Below, piece after piece: positions 23,700-35,550 of a stretch of DNA of 64,000 nt; positions within the stretch are counted from its first letter, which is position 1, and each line of letters starts with the position of its first letter. Source of the stretch: Chrysaora quinquecirrha (lineage: Eukaryota > Cnidaria > Scyphozoa > Semaeostomeae > Pelagiidae); the NCBI GenBank assembly GCA_014526335.1, contig JACTAT010000032.1:3920662-3984661 (forward strand), written 5' to 3'. The notes under the pieces were generated by a model, which saw only the letters and a program-made list of their open reading frames with translations, was not told the DNA's origin and searched no databases. A program made the translations under genes and the position numbers.

Positions 23700-25270
23700 C
23701 AAAGATATTAATGCTCACAAATATCTACAAACCTTTTAATTATGGTCTTCTTTCCTTGGCCATCTGGAATAAAGGAAACTTATTAAACCTCCTGTCAGAT
23801 GTATTCTAAAGATGCCAAAAGACTAGCAGGAAAATGTTCACAATTTCATTGACTTTCATTTAGAATGAAAATTAAATGATTTTTTTCGCATTTTGGATAA
23901 AAAATGGTCAAAAATCTCGCAGGAAGAATTGCATTCGAGACTTTCTGGAAAAAAGGTTGTCTTGAAAACAGAGATGTATGGCTTTTTGAGACAAAGTACA
24001 GTAGATCAAACTTGTAATTACCATTTAAATTTTCGCTCAAAGTGTACAGTTAGAGAAGAATTCGGGGGTTGAAATATTGATAAAGATTCTAGGTCAGTAA
24101 CTTTTGAAATTCTTGCTTTAATGTGAAAATAAAGTTTGAACTTGAAGGAGTCTTCAGAAACTTTTATGGACAATTTCATTCACATACTTCAAAACTGTTG
24201 TTATCATAAAATGTAGCAAATTAATTTTGAACCAAATTCTTGGGTTTATAGAGAAGAATTTGCAAATTCAAATTCACTAAAAAATACCCTCTTTTGGGCC
24301 TAAACAATAGTCACACACCTGAAATGGTTTTCCACACAATAACTTCTGTTTTCTTTGTGAAAACTACACTTCTCAGTAAAAATTATAGCGTGGAACAAAG
24401 GTATCAGCTATCTTGCTTTCAAAAAGGAAAGAGTCAAGGGCCAAAAAGTAGTTATGTTTATTGCTTTTTATCAAGACAACTCTTGCAATATTTCGCTCGA
24501 AATCTGGAAGTCATGGCTTTGTTATGTAAATTTTTTGTCTTTTGGACCTTCGGCAATACTCTTGGCCGCCATTTTAGGACAAGCGTCGCAATGTACTTTT
24601 GTCCCCTAAAGTGAATTCATAAATCATGAAGTTAAAATGAAAACAAGTGAATATTTCACCAATTCAACAAAATGTTAAAAAACTCAAGGAATAGGAGTAG
24701 GACGCTTATTTTAAACATAAAATCTACGAAGGTTTAATCTTCGGATGTGCTTAGGCCTCTTATCTGTTTGCGAGTATTTTCACGTTTCTCAGCACTCAGC
24801 ATAATGATCCTCAATCCTCATAATCATATACAGACATTTCAAGAAACAACTGTTATAATCGTGGTTTTTGGTATAAGTATATTCATTTACCTTCTGCGTC
24901 ATGATCTTCTTCATCGAGATAAAGATTAAACGTTTCCATGATTTCCACATTCATCAATTCCATAAACATAACCAGTATAAACCAAAGGTTGAGGGAGGCC
25001 TGCGAACATGGGACACATTGAAAGCCCTCGATAGTTCATCCCGTGATAACCCGCAGCCTTTGTCCCAAGGCCATTATGTTCACTGGCCTCAGTTTTTACA
25101 TTGGATATAAATTACACCACATGTAATTTACATGGAAAAGTTACAATTTACACTCAGTGTAAATTATAGATGTGAGGCCATGTTGATCTTTAAATCAGTT
25201 GGATGTCTTTATCCGTATGCCAATCAAACGAGAAACATATTATCTATATTTCGTTTTTAAGCTTAAATCA
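23700..25270. other. Non-coding stretch
   Basis: AT-rich sequence between the minus-strand unknown gene and the plus-strand unknown gene. A possible 36-nt micro-exon near 23762 (GQGKKTIIKR) was seen, but its phase does not fit the next exon. Nothing else is supportable. Confidence 0.3.
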
Positions 25271-25271
25271 G

Positions 25272-28200
25272 CTAAAGTATCACGTCACGACAACGTTTAA
25301 ACTTGAAGAACATGACGAGGAGAAATCGAAAAAAAACACGCGTGAAGAAAATGACGAACATGACGAAGAAAATTCTCAGAACACAGACTACATTAACATT
25401 GTTGGCCGTGATGATGGAGTAGAATATGCGAAGATAGCTTATTGGAGGCTTCTTAAAAACAGAAATACAGGTGAAAGAAAATCTTAGTGCCTTCTTTTGT
25501 TTTGTTCCCTCATGTTCTTATAAGAAACTTTCTCTAAAACACAAAACTAGTGTGGTTAAAGTTTCCTGCAGAGTTTTGTTACTTAATAATCGAGATTTCG
25601 TGAAATTCGTAAAATTCGTTTGCAAGAAATTTTTAATGTGTAAAATCATGTTCTCAGCAGCCCAGATATTCTGTAATTAGAGAAGGTTTTTTCATTAGTT
25701 CTCTTAGTGTTTGAATTATTAATTTGATGACCCGGTGAGTACTTATTACGGCTAATATTTTGGTACAGCAAAATGCAACCCATATAGCCGAGTATTTCGC
25801 CATGAAATTCTCTAAGTATGGGCACATTATGTTCTTAACCAAATCCCGATAGGGGTTCGAAGAAAACTTAGAGAGGGCAGAACGTTCAAGAAAACTCAAA
25901 ATGTCACTTTTTAAATAAGAATAGTGTTAATAATCGACGATGTTGGTAGCGCAATTTTTATTATGATATAAGCCTTAGGAAGCAATATTAAGCTTCTATT
26001 CTGCTTATTAAAGCCCATGATATGGATTTTATGTCTGCATTATAAATGGGTGGGATTGTAGAATCTAGGCCGATTGACGATGATGATTTTGTCACTGTGA
26101 CTGTGGCTGGTTGTTGTTAGCGATTACGAATGTTGTTTTCATCGGGCATGAGCTTGAAGGGTCGTACATTTTGTAGAAGAATCATGATGATATTGTGAGG
26201 GCTGGGGTTAAAGCACTAATAAGCATATAGTTCTGTTAATAATAATGACAATGTATTCTGTAAATCCACGAAAAGTCCACACCTCCGAATAAGCCCACCT
26301 TGGATAAAAATCGTTTTTGCAAATAAGCCCCCTTCGAGGGACTTATTTGGAGACTAATTTAGCTTATTTGGATTGAGCCCCGCAGTATTATTATTCGTAT
26401 TGGTAACAAATATGTGTATAGTAAGCAAAAAGAAACGCGCTAGCATTTTTTAGAGAAAAACATTAGCATGATAATGTTACCAAAAAATAGTGACCACCTA
26501 TGTTGTTGCTAGTCTCAAACAAGAAAAAATTAAGCCTTTTTCTGTTTCAGCCTTTGGTAAAAAATGCCAGACTTCAGAATCAACCCCAGACAAATGATAA
26601 CTTGTGCAAATAAGGGACTTAGTCGGGGATTTTACGGTATTTTTATCTCCTTCACAGCTTTGTGCCAAGCAACGCCAGTTGTGTTAAACGTAAAGAACGA
26701 GTACAATGTGGTCGAGCAACATGAACATAAACATGAGCACATACATGAACATAAACATGAGAATAAGTTTAAAAAAACTTTTAACATAGATGTGAAGGAC
26801 AATGCTACAGCAATTGTTGGTGAAACACAAACCGGTCCAGTTCAGGCTGAAGGTAACAAATTTTTCCCAACTCGGTTTCAAAGTCATTGTTGAAAATATT
26901 ACTGTAATACTATAATATAACATTGTGTCAAGTCTGAAAGGTCTCAGTGTGCTTTAAGATTTAAAGGAAGTTTTAAATTTATTTAGTTCAGAATTCTTAT
27001 TTCCATCATTTGCGTCCGACTTTTTATCTGATATATTAAGAAATTACAAAATATAGACAACTTTTTGTAAACTTTCAATTCATGATCTTCATCAGTAACA
27101 GTGCTTGCAGTGATTTGGGGCCTGCTTAAATACCTACATTACAAAGAGGTAACAAGTGCACATGAATTTAAGCAGGCCACAATTCATTGTAAGAGCAGCT
27201 ACACAAAATCATGGATCGAAACGTTTAAAAAAAGTTGTCTATATTTTTCAATGCAAGGTATGTATACTGTATTCCATGGGGGTTTTAGCTAAATGTTGAG
27301 TAAAGATCTGCCGCAAGCATATTCAAAGTAGAACCATTAGCTAGACTAAATTTTACGAGAATGATACCTATAGTTTACCTTTATGAGAATGGTACCTCCT
27401 AGTTTATCCTTCATTTCTTCAGTTTCATTTTCAATTCATTCGAATCGGCGCATATCTCAAAGTTGTTGGCCTGAAACCGGAAAAGGTCAACCTGTTTCTT
27501 TCAATGGTTATCAACAAAAATTGGTATGCGGAGATGACATTCCTACTTTCAAAGGTTTTGTTAAGAATCAAAGCACAAGTCCACGAAAGTGGCAAAGTCA
27601 AAGTGTTGTTATTAAATTCGAATACAGGGTGACCTGACAGGGTGACCGTTAAAACTTATAACCGTTCCCTAGACCAACATTTTCACATGTGATACTCTTG
27701 GCTTGATCGCGGCTAGAACGTGACTTGACCAAAAAGGTATTCTCTTGCCTTGGCTAGAAATCGGGAAAAGTATACCCTTGAGTGTGACACATCCTCAGCT
27801 TCCTTTACTATGGAGGAGGCCCTCACGGTCTATTCAGTAGCTTCATATTTTCTGTGATTTTAAGTTGCAACTAACTGGTAATAAGTTGAATTTAATTTGT
27901 GTTACAGTTCTACATATCACCAATTACGGAGCACATGGCCCAAACAACGAAGGGAGAGAGCTGGAAATAGATGACAAAAGGGTGTTGGGAATTGAAGGTA
28001 AGAAAGAATGAATCGAGAATAAATATTTGCTATTTTCATTTATAATTTTCGGGCTCTTTTTTCACTGTTGTTTTTTCAAAATTTTGTTTTGCAGTTCATC
28101 AAAATGTTCTTCACTGTAATTTTGTCATATTTGGGAAGTTAGTGTAGAGCAATAATCGACAATGCGGTTCATATGAGCCCGCTAACCGGGCCAGCCCACT

Positions 28201-30197
28201 AAGCGAGATCCCACATAATCCACAATTTCCATACAGAATTCAATCCTGTTCGTACGAGAAAGTGGGCTGGTCCGGTAAAAGAGAACGTGCTTTGGCATTG
28301 ACGAGATCTCGGCAAGCGTGTGATGAAATTTTCTCATATGAACATTCCATCCCACTAAGCGGGCTGGAATTGTTTCAACAGTGCACGTGTGAAACCACAA
28401 AGGCTTTAAAGTTGCCGAAGTGAACTATTTCCGTCTCAGTAGGCGGGTCAGACTTATCCCATATGAACGGAAATTGGAATTTGTCTCGCCTAGTGGGCTG
28501 GCCCAGAAAGCGGGCTCATATGAACAGGCACAGGTTTTCAATTTCAAGGAACAAATATTGTCAAAAATGTTTCGGACAACCTTTGGGGAGATTTTCAATC
28601 GCATGGACAAACTGTTTTCCACGCCACAAATCTTAGAAATTGAGCGCCAAAAATTCCCATGCTTCCTCACAGGCCCGGTCAATTTCACACCTTTCCATCC
28701 GACCTTTGCAATAAATAGGAAAGGAACCACATTTCTCATTGCCCGATGATGGGAGACGGATCTCTCCCGAAACGTTGCCCAACTAAATATCAAAGGCTTG
28801 TCATGATAAGTGGTGACTATCATTTGCAATGTGTTCTTGCTTATTGTCTCTTGACTTGGCAATTGGCTCTGAATCAAAATGGATTCTGGGCATTATTTTC
28901 ATATAAACATTACTCAAAGAGCATCTATAAAACAGAATGCTGAGTTTATAAAGGGGATAGTTTCAAGGTTTTTCATTCTCATTGACGGGCAGATAGAGTT
29001 TTGTAGAAAGAAATAATTGATAAGAGCTTTCTTAAATAAGGGTGTTTCTTAAATATGAAAATGTGCTTACTTTCATGCGTTTATTCTTCGTAATTCTAGG
29101 ACCATAGAGTTGGCTAGAGCAAAGGAACCAAAACATCTGTGAACGAAGTCTTCAATGTACATACATGTTTTATTGAGAACCTCAAATTTATTTCTATATT
29201 TGTATTAGTTTTAATCTTCAATGCTTTTTCAGGCATTTAGCAACGCTGTCCTTTTTTCATGTAAGAAGGAAGCAACGAGCTTGTTTTTAAACTGTCCCTA
29301 GCAGCGCAATTAGACACTCTCTGTTGCTGCTTATTGACCTATGTATAGCCAAGTGGATTGCCTGAAAATGAGCACAACTAAGGAATGTTTTTAACAATTT
29401 ACGGTATCTGCTTTTTAACACACAGCAGAACCTTTCGTGTTTGTACTGGATTTTTTCTCTATGAAGTATCGATTGCGTCATGCAGCAGCTGTTTTAAACT
29501 GTGGTTTAAATGAAACTACAGGGTGTTCCAATAAAATGGAACCCGCTTTAGAATCTATTTTTATTAGCTTCAAGGACAGTAAAGTTTTGTCATAATGCTC
29601 ACTGAATGTAACAGATCTTGTGGGTAATAGGATGAGTTTGCATATTTTATCTTTATAAAACTGTGTAGTAATAATTTTCATTTATAAGCAAAGCATCTGC
29701 ACAAACTTGATGCACATTTTATGTCATCGAGGATTGGTTTCTGCGGGGATAAGTTAAAGTAAGGGTTTATTAATGCAACAATTGACCACTTCGAGCCAAG
29801 GGTTCGAAAACTGATGGAATTAGATGGACAACATATTGGATGTTTGGTATAAACACGTATGAGTTGATTTTTAATAGCGTTTTTTAGTTATTTTTACTTT
29901 TTGTACTTCTTAAACCTTAATAGTTTTATGCTATTATGAACAATGCTTTTTAATGTCGAATTGTTATTACATGTATTTTTTATAAACAGACTCTGTATTA
30001 TGAACCCAGACCCTCAAATGGCCCAAAATTTTAAGCAACTCCAGTGCTGGAAATTTTTAATCAAAAAACTCTTCACCTTAGTCTGCGAAATATTTTGTTT
30101 TATTTTTACGTGTTTCATCTTCAACAAAGTATTTTTGCGACAAGCAGACAAGTTCAAAAAAATCATTCAGATAAAATTAATGCTGTCACCAATATAG
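25272..30197 (+). CDS. Hypothetical multi-exon gene with His/Glu/Lys repeat (weak model)
   Basis: Candidate exons 25272-25470, 26659-26851, 27907-27998 and possibly about 30127-30197 join in phase 1. The first is very acidic (EEHDEEKSKKNTREENDEHD) and ends YAKIAYWRLLKNRNT. The second holds EHKHEHIHEHKHENK, a His-rich repeat that could bind metal, then FNIDVKDNATAIVGETQTG. The third reads LHITNYGAHGPNNEGRELE. The last would end at TAG. Introns contain repeats, including a hammerhead-bearing foldback near 27040-27255. No start, signal peptide or known domain is visible. Each exon has good acceptor and donor sites, but the connection is inferred. Confidence 0.35.
27040..27255. repeat. Foldback pair with hammerhead-like core
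   Basis: AAATATAGACAACTTTTTGT at 27048 is mirrored by AAAAAAAGTTGTCTATATTT at about 27228. Between them are GGCCTGCTTAAAT (about 27119) and its inverse ATTTAAGCAGGCC (about 27166). On the minus strand, CTGATGA (27089-27095) and GAAA (27073-27076) flank a 12-nt loop, as in a hammerhead core. Similar to the repeat at 41570-41700. Confidence 0.6.
28163..28526. mobile_element. About 364-bp TIR element (GTTCATATGAGCCCGCT)
   Basis: The left end GTTCATATGAGCCCGCTAAC and GGCCAGCCCACTAAGCGAGA are inverted at the right end as CTCGCCTAGTGGGCTGGCCC and AGCGGGCTCATATGAAC. Inner words (CATATGAAC, AGTGGGCTGG) recur. Non-coding MITE; no clear target duplication seen. Confidence 0.75.
28590..28830 (+). pseudogene. 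Penelope-like element 3' tail
   Basis: Shares CCACAAATCTTAGAAATTGA and the GCCCGATGATGGGAGACGG ... CCCGAAACGTTGCCCAAC tail with the fragments at 16310-17160. It is only the 3' end; no open GIY-YIG frame remains. Confidence 0.7.
28738..28786 (+). ncRNA. Hammerhead-ribozyme-like motif (better preserved copy)
   Basis: CCGATGA (28743-28749), stem II GGGAGA paired perfectly with TCTCCC around a short loop, GAAAC (28769-28773), then GTTG-CC-CAAC as stem III and T-A at the expected cleavage position (784/785). Only U4 of the CUGAUGA box deviates (C). Stem I pairing is poor, so activity is uncertain. Confidence 0.5.
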
Positions 30198-30270
30198 ATA
30201 TTCCAGAAACTGGTAAGAAACTTTCAGTGGTACAATTTTTTGTACACCCTATAAACGGGCATCGATACAT
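28880..30270. other. Mostly non-coding stretch
   Basis: AT-rich sequence. GGGTGTTCCAATAAAATGGA at about 29521 looks like one end of a mariner-type element. No paired end and no gene apart from the tentative exon near 30127-30197. Confidence 0.3.
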
Positions 30271-30850
30271 TGTTCGCTGTACAAACATGTCCACTTTACA
30301 GAGGTTTCTTTTACAGCGAAACCTCTATAAACGGGCATCTCTATGAACGGGCATCTCTATAATGGGCCAGCAATATTATTTTTCGCTGTCCAGAGGTACC
30401 CACTTTACGGAGGTTTTTTAGAGCGAAACCTCTGTAGACGGGCATCCCTATGAACGGGCATCTCTATAATGGGTCAGCAATATTTTGTTCGCTGTGCAGA
30501 GGAACCCACTTTACGGAGGTTGTTTGCACTTCGAAACCTCTATAGACGGGCATCTCTATGAACGGGCCCCTCTACAATCGGTCAGCAATATTATTGTTCG
30601 CTGTGCAGAGGTACCCACTTTACGGAGGTTTTTTGTACAGTGAAACCTCTATGAACGGGCATCTCTATAATCGGCCAGCAATATTATTGTTCGCTGTGCA
30701 GAGGTACCCGCTTTATAGAGGTTTTTTGTACAATGAAACCTCTATAGACGGGACCCCATACGACGGAGAATAATATTTGTCCGTCAGGTGTCCGATATAT
30801 GGCGGCTCCTCTGTACAATGAAATGACCTCTGAGACAAAAATATTTCTCC
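30265..30850. repeat. Tandem array of an about 107-bp TIR-like unit, about 5 copies
   Basis: GAAACCTCTAT-like words recur at about 30317, 30424, 30532, 30641 and 30734 (spacings 107, 108, 109, 93). Each unit contains CGGGCATCTCTAT, CAGCAATATT, TTCGCTGTGCAGAGG and CACTTTACGGAGG. The start and end of each unit are roughly inverted (AACCTCTATAAACGGG / CCGCTTTATAGAGGTT), as if a MITE had been tandemly amplified. Confidence 0.8.
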
Positions 30851-31735
30851 TTTGTTCGGAGGTGTCCGTTCTTTATAGGTATCTACTAATTTTTTACGAG
30901 GGTATAATATTTTAGTTTCTTGGAAAATAATATACGTGTAATTACTTTGAACTATCGTTATGATGCTGTTCTATATCTTGCCTCAAGACATATATGCTGT
31001 CTTGTGATTTAGCAATAAGTTTTGTATGTTGTTTTGAATTTTAAAATTTCTATATCCCTGCTGGTTTCATTGGTCTGATTTCTTTGACATTTTCTGAAGG
31101 GCTATTCAGCAAATTTCGGGAGCATGGCTTCTATATTGACATAGGTGGTGGGGCTGGTAATTGGAAACGGCTGTACCAGTGCAACAGAGTATAGGAAATC
31201 ATATTCTTATCCCGTGCCTGTGCTGAGACGGTTCTGCGACGTCTGGCAACACTTCTTACCGGCTTCTTATGATCAATATAGGCTTTTGTCAACTCAGGTA
31301 ACTTTATAAGTAAGGAGCCAATCTTCCAAGATCCGCTTATTATGCGACAAGCATATGTATATTAAGCATAATAAGCCCCACTACACGTTTGGGATAACGA
31401 AAAAAGGGTGACTACCGCGTAAAAAGTACTGTAGGAATCAAATTTAGAACACTGAATAGCAACTTTGACCCATCGCTTTTTCCAGCAGGTTTAATACAGA
31501 AACTTCAAGCCTTTTGGCTCGTGGATGATTGAGCATCATTTTGGCATCATTATGACGTCAGTTGCCCCTTAACTTCATCAACCCCTCTGTGATGTCACAA
31601 CCACAAGCAATAATCATCATTTTGCTGTCTTAGCGTACATCTATCGCATAATTAGCGGCTTCGTAACTGACGCACCCCAACTCATAAAGTTATGCAAGCT
31701 AAACAATAGAATCCAAGTGTGTACTGATCATTATG
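30850..31735. other. Non-coding stretch
   Basis: No supported exon or clear repeat structure; contains TGACGTCA-like words near 31552. Confidence 0.25.
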
Positions 31736-31739
31736 GGTA

Positions 31740-31905
31740 TGACGTCATCATCAAAGTTTCAAACGAATTTTTCTCGCATTTGGTAGATCGCATCGCAATA
31801 CACTCTAAGACAATTTTACTCTGCATTTCAAGGTCTACGTATTACATTAGTCAGATTTTTAAAAGTGCAACTTTTTCGACCGACTTAACTGTGCCTAATT
31901 AGGCA
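31740..31905 (+). repeat. Dispersed repeat, copy A
   Basis: Matches, in inverse orientation, 44537-44690: both carry GCCTAATTAGG, AAGGTCTACRTATT and an AAACGAGTTTTTCTC-like word in the same relative order. Non-coding. Confidence 0.6.
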
Positions 31906-31915
31906 GAAAAAAGGA

Positions 31916-32719
31916 TTAACCCCATTTCACATTAGGTAATTTTGAGTTGATTTTGCATAGGGGGGCGTTTTAGCTATAGTAACCAAACTTGGTACAACGT
32001 ATGAGGATCTCATGGAGATGCGAAATATAGCATTTTATTTTAACAAGTCACGTGAAACGTTGCTAGGCAACAGGTTTCTGTCGTTTTTTGGAAAAAATGA
32101 CTTTTTCACAAAAGGAGCGGAATTTATGTAGTTATGTATTGAGCGGTATTACGGCTCAGAAAGTCTTGATATCGTAGAGAATCTACACTTCAGCAATATT
32201 TTATAATTTTGTTAGACTTTTGCCAAATTCTGCCACATCACACCGTTTTTATGACACTAAGTGTGCAGGAGATCAAAGCTCGTTATTTTTGTGAAATAAG
32301 CAATTGATGTGCCATCTGCATATTTGAGTTGCTTGATGTCCTTTCTATCCAAAAATTACATATGTATGTTCAAGTTTTTCGAAAATTTTCCAGTTGTATG
32401 ACGTCATGTTTATAATTTTATTAAATTGAAAATAATGTGAATATAATATATATCATTTGAAAGACCTTGACGAAACGAGTTTATTAATGTACATTACATT
32501 AATCAACGTCCAGATAATAGAAGAATTATTAGCAAATTTGTGTCTTTTGCTGTGACTGCTGCACAAATATGGGCATTGTATGGTCATGTGACTAATTAAA
32601 TTGGCATAAGGTTTGCGTCAACTTGTAGAGTATTAAATTTTAGAAAAAGTCAGTCATTTTCAACCACTAAAAGGTATACAGTTTAGTTGGTACAACGCCC
32701 CCCATGTGAAATAGGGTAA
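31916..32719. mobile_element. TIR element with TTAACCC ends, about 804 bp
   Basis: The left end TTAACCCCATTTCACAT and GGGGGGCGTT are mirrored at the right by AACGCCCCCCATGTGAAATA and GGGTAA. Same end type as the elements at 62314 and 63147. No transposase encoded. Confidence 0.7.
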
Positions 32720-32766
32720 ATGGTACTTTCGGCAAATATTTTCATCATCATTTACTCTTCTATAAA

Positions 32767-33050
32767 AATTACTGCATGAGCACTGTTTTAATAGTTTCTC
32801 TCCAGCCCTCTCTATTCTCAGTAAATTTTTGAAGCTCATCAATTGACCTTGGATCATTTAGCTTGAAGTTTGGGATTAGTGGTGCCAAATCTTTTTTGAT
32901 TGTGCGACACCATGTGTGTTTAGGTCGCCCCACTTTATTTTTGCAAGGCTTGGAGGTGTTTTCCAAAGCTTGTCTGATGGGTGTGCCTGCTGGTAGGCGC
33001 ATCACATGTCCCAGCAGGTTCAATCTTGAAAGAAGGAAAATGAAGCCCAG
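32767..33050 (-). pseudogene. LINE reverse-transcriptase C-terminal tail fragment
   Basis: The minus strand reads NLLGHVMRLPAGTPIRQALE ... GRPKHTWCRTIKKDL ... ENREGWRETIK. This is the well-known tail downstream of the RT in many non-LTR retrotransposons (GHV.R.P, GRP..TW, DR..WR). Only this tail remains; it ends at LMQ near 32772. Confidence 0.75.
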
Positions 33051-33578
33051 TCATCTAGAAGGTGCATTTATGAGGTAGAGCGTCTAAGTGCTTGTCTCTT
33101 AAGCTGAATGCGAGAGAAATTTCAATTTGATGCGTCTAATAAAGAATCACTTGCGAACACTACGATGACTAGCATTTCGTTTGCTAAATGAGTGATTACA
33201 TTAGGAAATTATGCCCTGAGATGCTTGGAAAACGCATCTAAGGGCATCCAGAATTCAAATTTTTCTTGTGTAGTACCCCCAAAAGCCCACCTGTGGCTAC
33301 GCGCCATCGGCATTCGCTGAAACGGCCTTCAGCCAACTTATCGGTCAACTTGCCCCTGAAATGGGAAGCATAATTAATCCGGAAGTGGTTGTCAATAGAT
33401 TCAAAGCTATGCACCGTTGTGAACCAAAGACCAATACGACCTGAAGATAAGGAATCTGGTCAAGCATAGATAAAAGGGTTTTTACGTTATACAGTAAGCC
33501 CCCTCGTCGGGGAGACTAGCCCCCTTTTCGGGCAAAGCCTAGCGCCACCTCTGAATGTTCCTCTCCTTCAAACCGGAG
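33050..33578. other. Non-coding stretch
   Basis: No exon supported. CCCCCAAAAGCCCACCTGTGG near 33267 and AGCCCCCTCGTCGGGG near 33498 look like eroded transposon ends. Confidence 0.25.
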
Positions 33579-33586
33579 AATATAGA

Positions 33587-35173
33587 CAGGGCCGTAGCTA
33601 CGGGGGGGTGTGGGGGGGGGGTGTGACACCCCCCAGGCAAGTTGTCCGTCGGCAAATTTGAGAAGAACGGAATTTTTCGGCAAAAATAACTAAGGGCGAG
33701 AAATGTTGCAAATCAAAAGAAACAAAAAAGTGTCGGCAAATGTCGGGAAAGCGTTCAACGGCGTTCAGCACATAGCTTGCCGACGAATGCTAGCATCCAC
33801 TTTCCACAGCTGCCGACATTTTAGGTATCAATAACAGTTAGGGGTTGCTAACTGCGAGCAAATGCCGAGAGAAAGGGCTTCCTTACCAGCTAATCGTATC
33901 TGTACATGCCAGTTTGACAGCCATAACAGATACCTGCGCGCAGCAGCGAACAGGATGGAGATACAATGCACGGGGTCACCAAGACTGCCTATGTCTAGAA
34001 TTAGAGGTTTAGTCCTATTTCAAACTGTAAAGCGTTCTAGAGTGCATTATCAAACTAGTCTCAAATTATACAGTGTATACAAGAATCAACTGGCAAGTGA
34101 CTACCATGTTGTTGTTCAACAGCTGAAAAGGTTGTGTTTCACGGCATTTTAGAGTTCAAATTTTCAAAATTTTCCGGGGGAGCATGCCCCCGGACCCCTC
34201 TTGCATGTGTGTCCCCAAGTGCGTCTGGCCCGGAAGGCAAAGTGGCGATCGCCAGCCGGGCCCTCTAATAGTTGAACGTTACAGAAAAATTACGGGCCCT
34301 TTCCTTGAAAGTTTGAGAAGATAATTTACATGCACCGAATTATTGCAGTCATGAGTAGGGCCCCACAATGACCGATATCTACAGTTTTCGTGAGCCAATT
34401 CAAAAAGCGGATGGATATTGAAATCTTTTCGTGCCGTGCTTTTTGCGACAGCTGCGACCATACGCAAAATCATTCTCCTTATCACAGTGAACAAGATGGT
34501 TGAATCTTCACCAGAGCAAAGCCGATCATTATACATACTCTAATGTTTCTACAGTTTTATTTTGAAATTCTAAGGTTTTTCCTTCTCTTTTTCGAGGGTT
34601 TACTATTCTTTCATTCCAATGATGAGGTGCTCAAATTGCTAGAATAGCCGTTTTAGAGGGTCTAGCAACCAAAATTTTCTTCGTCGCCCAACCATGGTGG
34701 GCGGCAGATTTAGTCTTCCCATTTGAAGTTTATAGATATTGAAATTCGAAAAAGCGAAAAAGTGCAAAAGTATGTTTCTCAAATTGAAATGAAGCATAGG
34801 TCCCCTTCAGCACATCTATCAATCAAGAACTAATATCGACTGAGCGTATTTAAGATGAATTCTTTATTAGTGGGTGTGGTTCAGAAACTTTATTTGTCAT
34901 ACCCTGAACCGGGCCCTTTTGATTTGGTAGCCACCCTGCAATTGTGGTGCCAGACCGCCCCTGTGTGTCCCCCATTTCTATATGATGTTTTACGATTCAA
35001 GCATAATATTCCTGACCTGACTGTTGTGTGCAAAGCATGGGAAACAAAAACAAATTCGCCAAGGAAAGAGCAACAGCCAAGCCACACCCATATCTAAAGG
35101 TCACGCCCATTTTGTCGGCAGAAAGGTTAGCTACACCCCCCCCCCCAGTCATTGAGTCCTAGCGACGGCCCTG
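33587..35173. mobile_element. hAT-type element with perfect 8-bp target duplication
   Basis: The element starts CAGGGCCGTAGCTACGGGGG and ends CCCCC...CCTAGCGACGGCCCTG. The 8-bp AATATAGA occurs immediately outside both ends (33579-33586 and 35174-35181), the hAT hallmark. It is 1587 bp long. TTTTCCGGGGGAGCATGCCC at about 34168 is a word shared with the small hAT at 45067. Internal open frames (e.g. 33862-34152) do not resemble a transposase, so it is non-autonomous or a deletion derivative. Confidence 0.85.
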
Positions 35174-35181
35174 AATATAGA

Positions 35182-35550
35182 GTCGATGGTCTTTTTCTAG
35201 GCGAGGTAGCTCAACTCGGTGGATTGATCTGATAAATGAACGTAATGATGAGTGCTGTGCTGCTAATTTTTTTGGATGAAGTGAGACATCGCTGGCGGGA
35301 AATAAGCCTTGCTTCCATGTCTACCTAGCCTCTGGCGTGTACGAGTAGAATGGACCTCGATTCCATGGGTAGGTTTCTATTAACTAAGTATGCATTCTTG
35401 TATCTTTATACGTACATTCCCATTCCTTATGTACTCCAATAAACTTCGTATGCATTCTAATAAACTTTGTATGCATTCTAGTAAACGTTGTATAGCACAT
35501 CGGCTTCTGTAGGAGTTTGATACTATAATCTATCAAAATCGATGGTTCCA
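35182..35550. other. Non-coding stretch
   Basis: Contains a small direct repeat of TATGCATTCTARTAAAC (35390-35490), four diverged copies. No gene. Confidence 0.35.

Noticed and set aside
23726..23762. Possible micro-exon GQGKKTIIKR on the minus strand
   Set aside because: Splice sites look fair, but its outgoing phase gives a stop in the next exon.
28425..28877. 150-codon minus-strand frame
   Set aside because: It spans a MITE end and a Penelope tail read antisense; no known fold.
33862..34152. Transposase in the hAT element
   Set aside because: The 96-codon frame has none of the hAT motifs (no BED finger, no dimerisation region).
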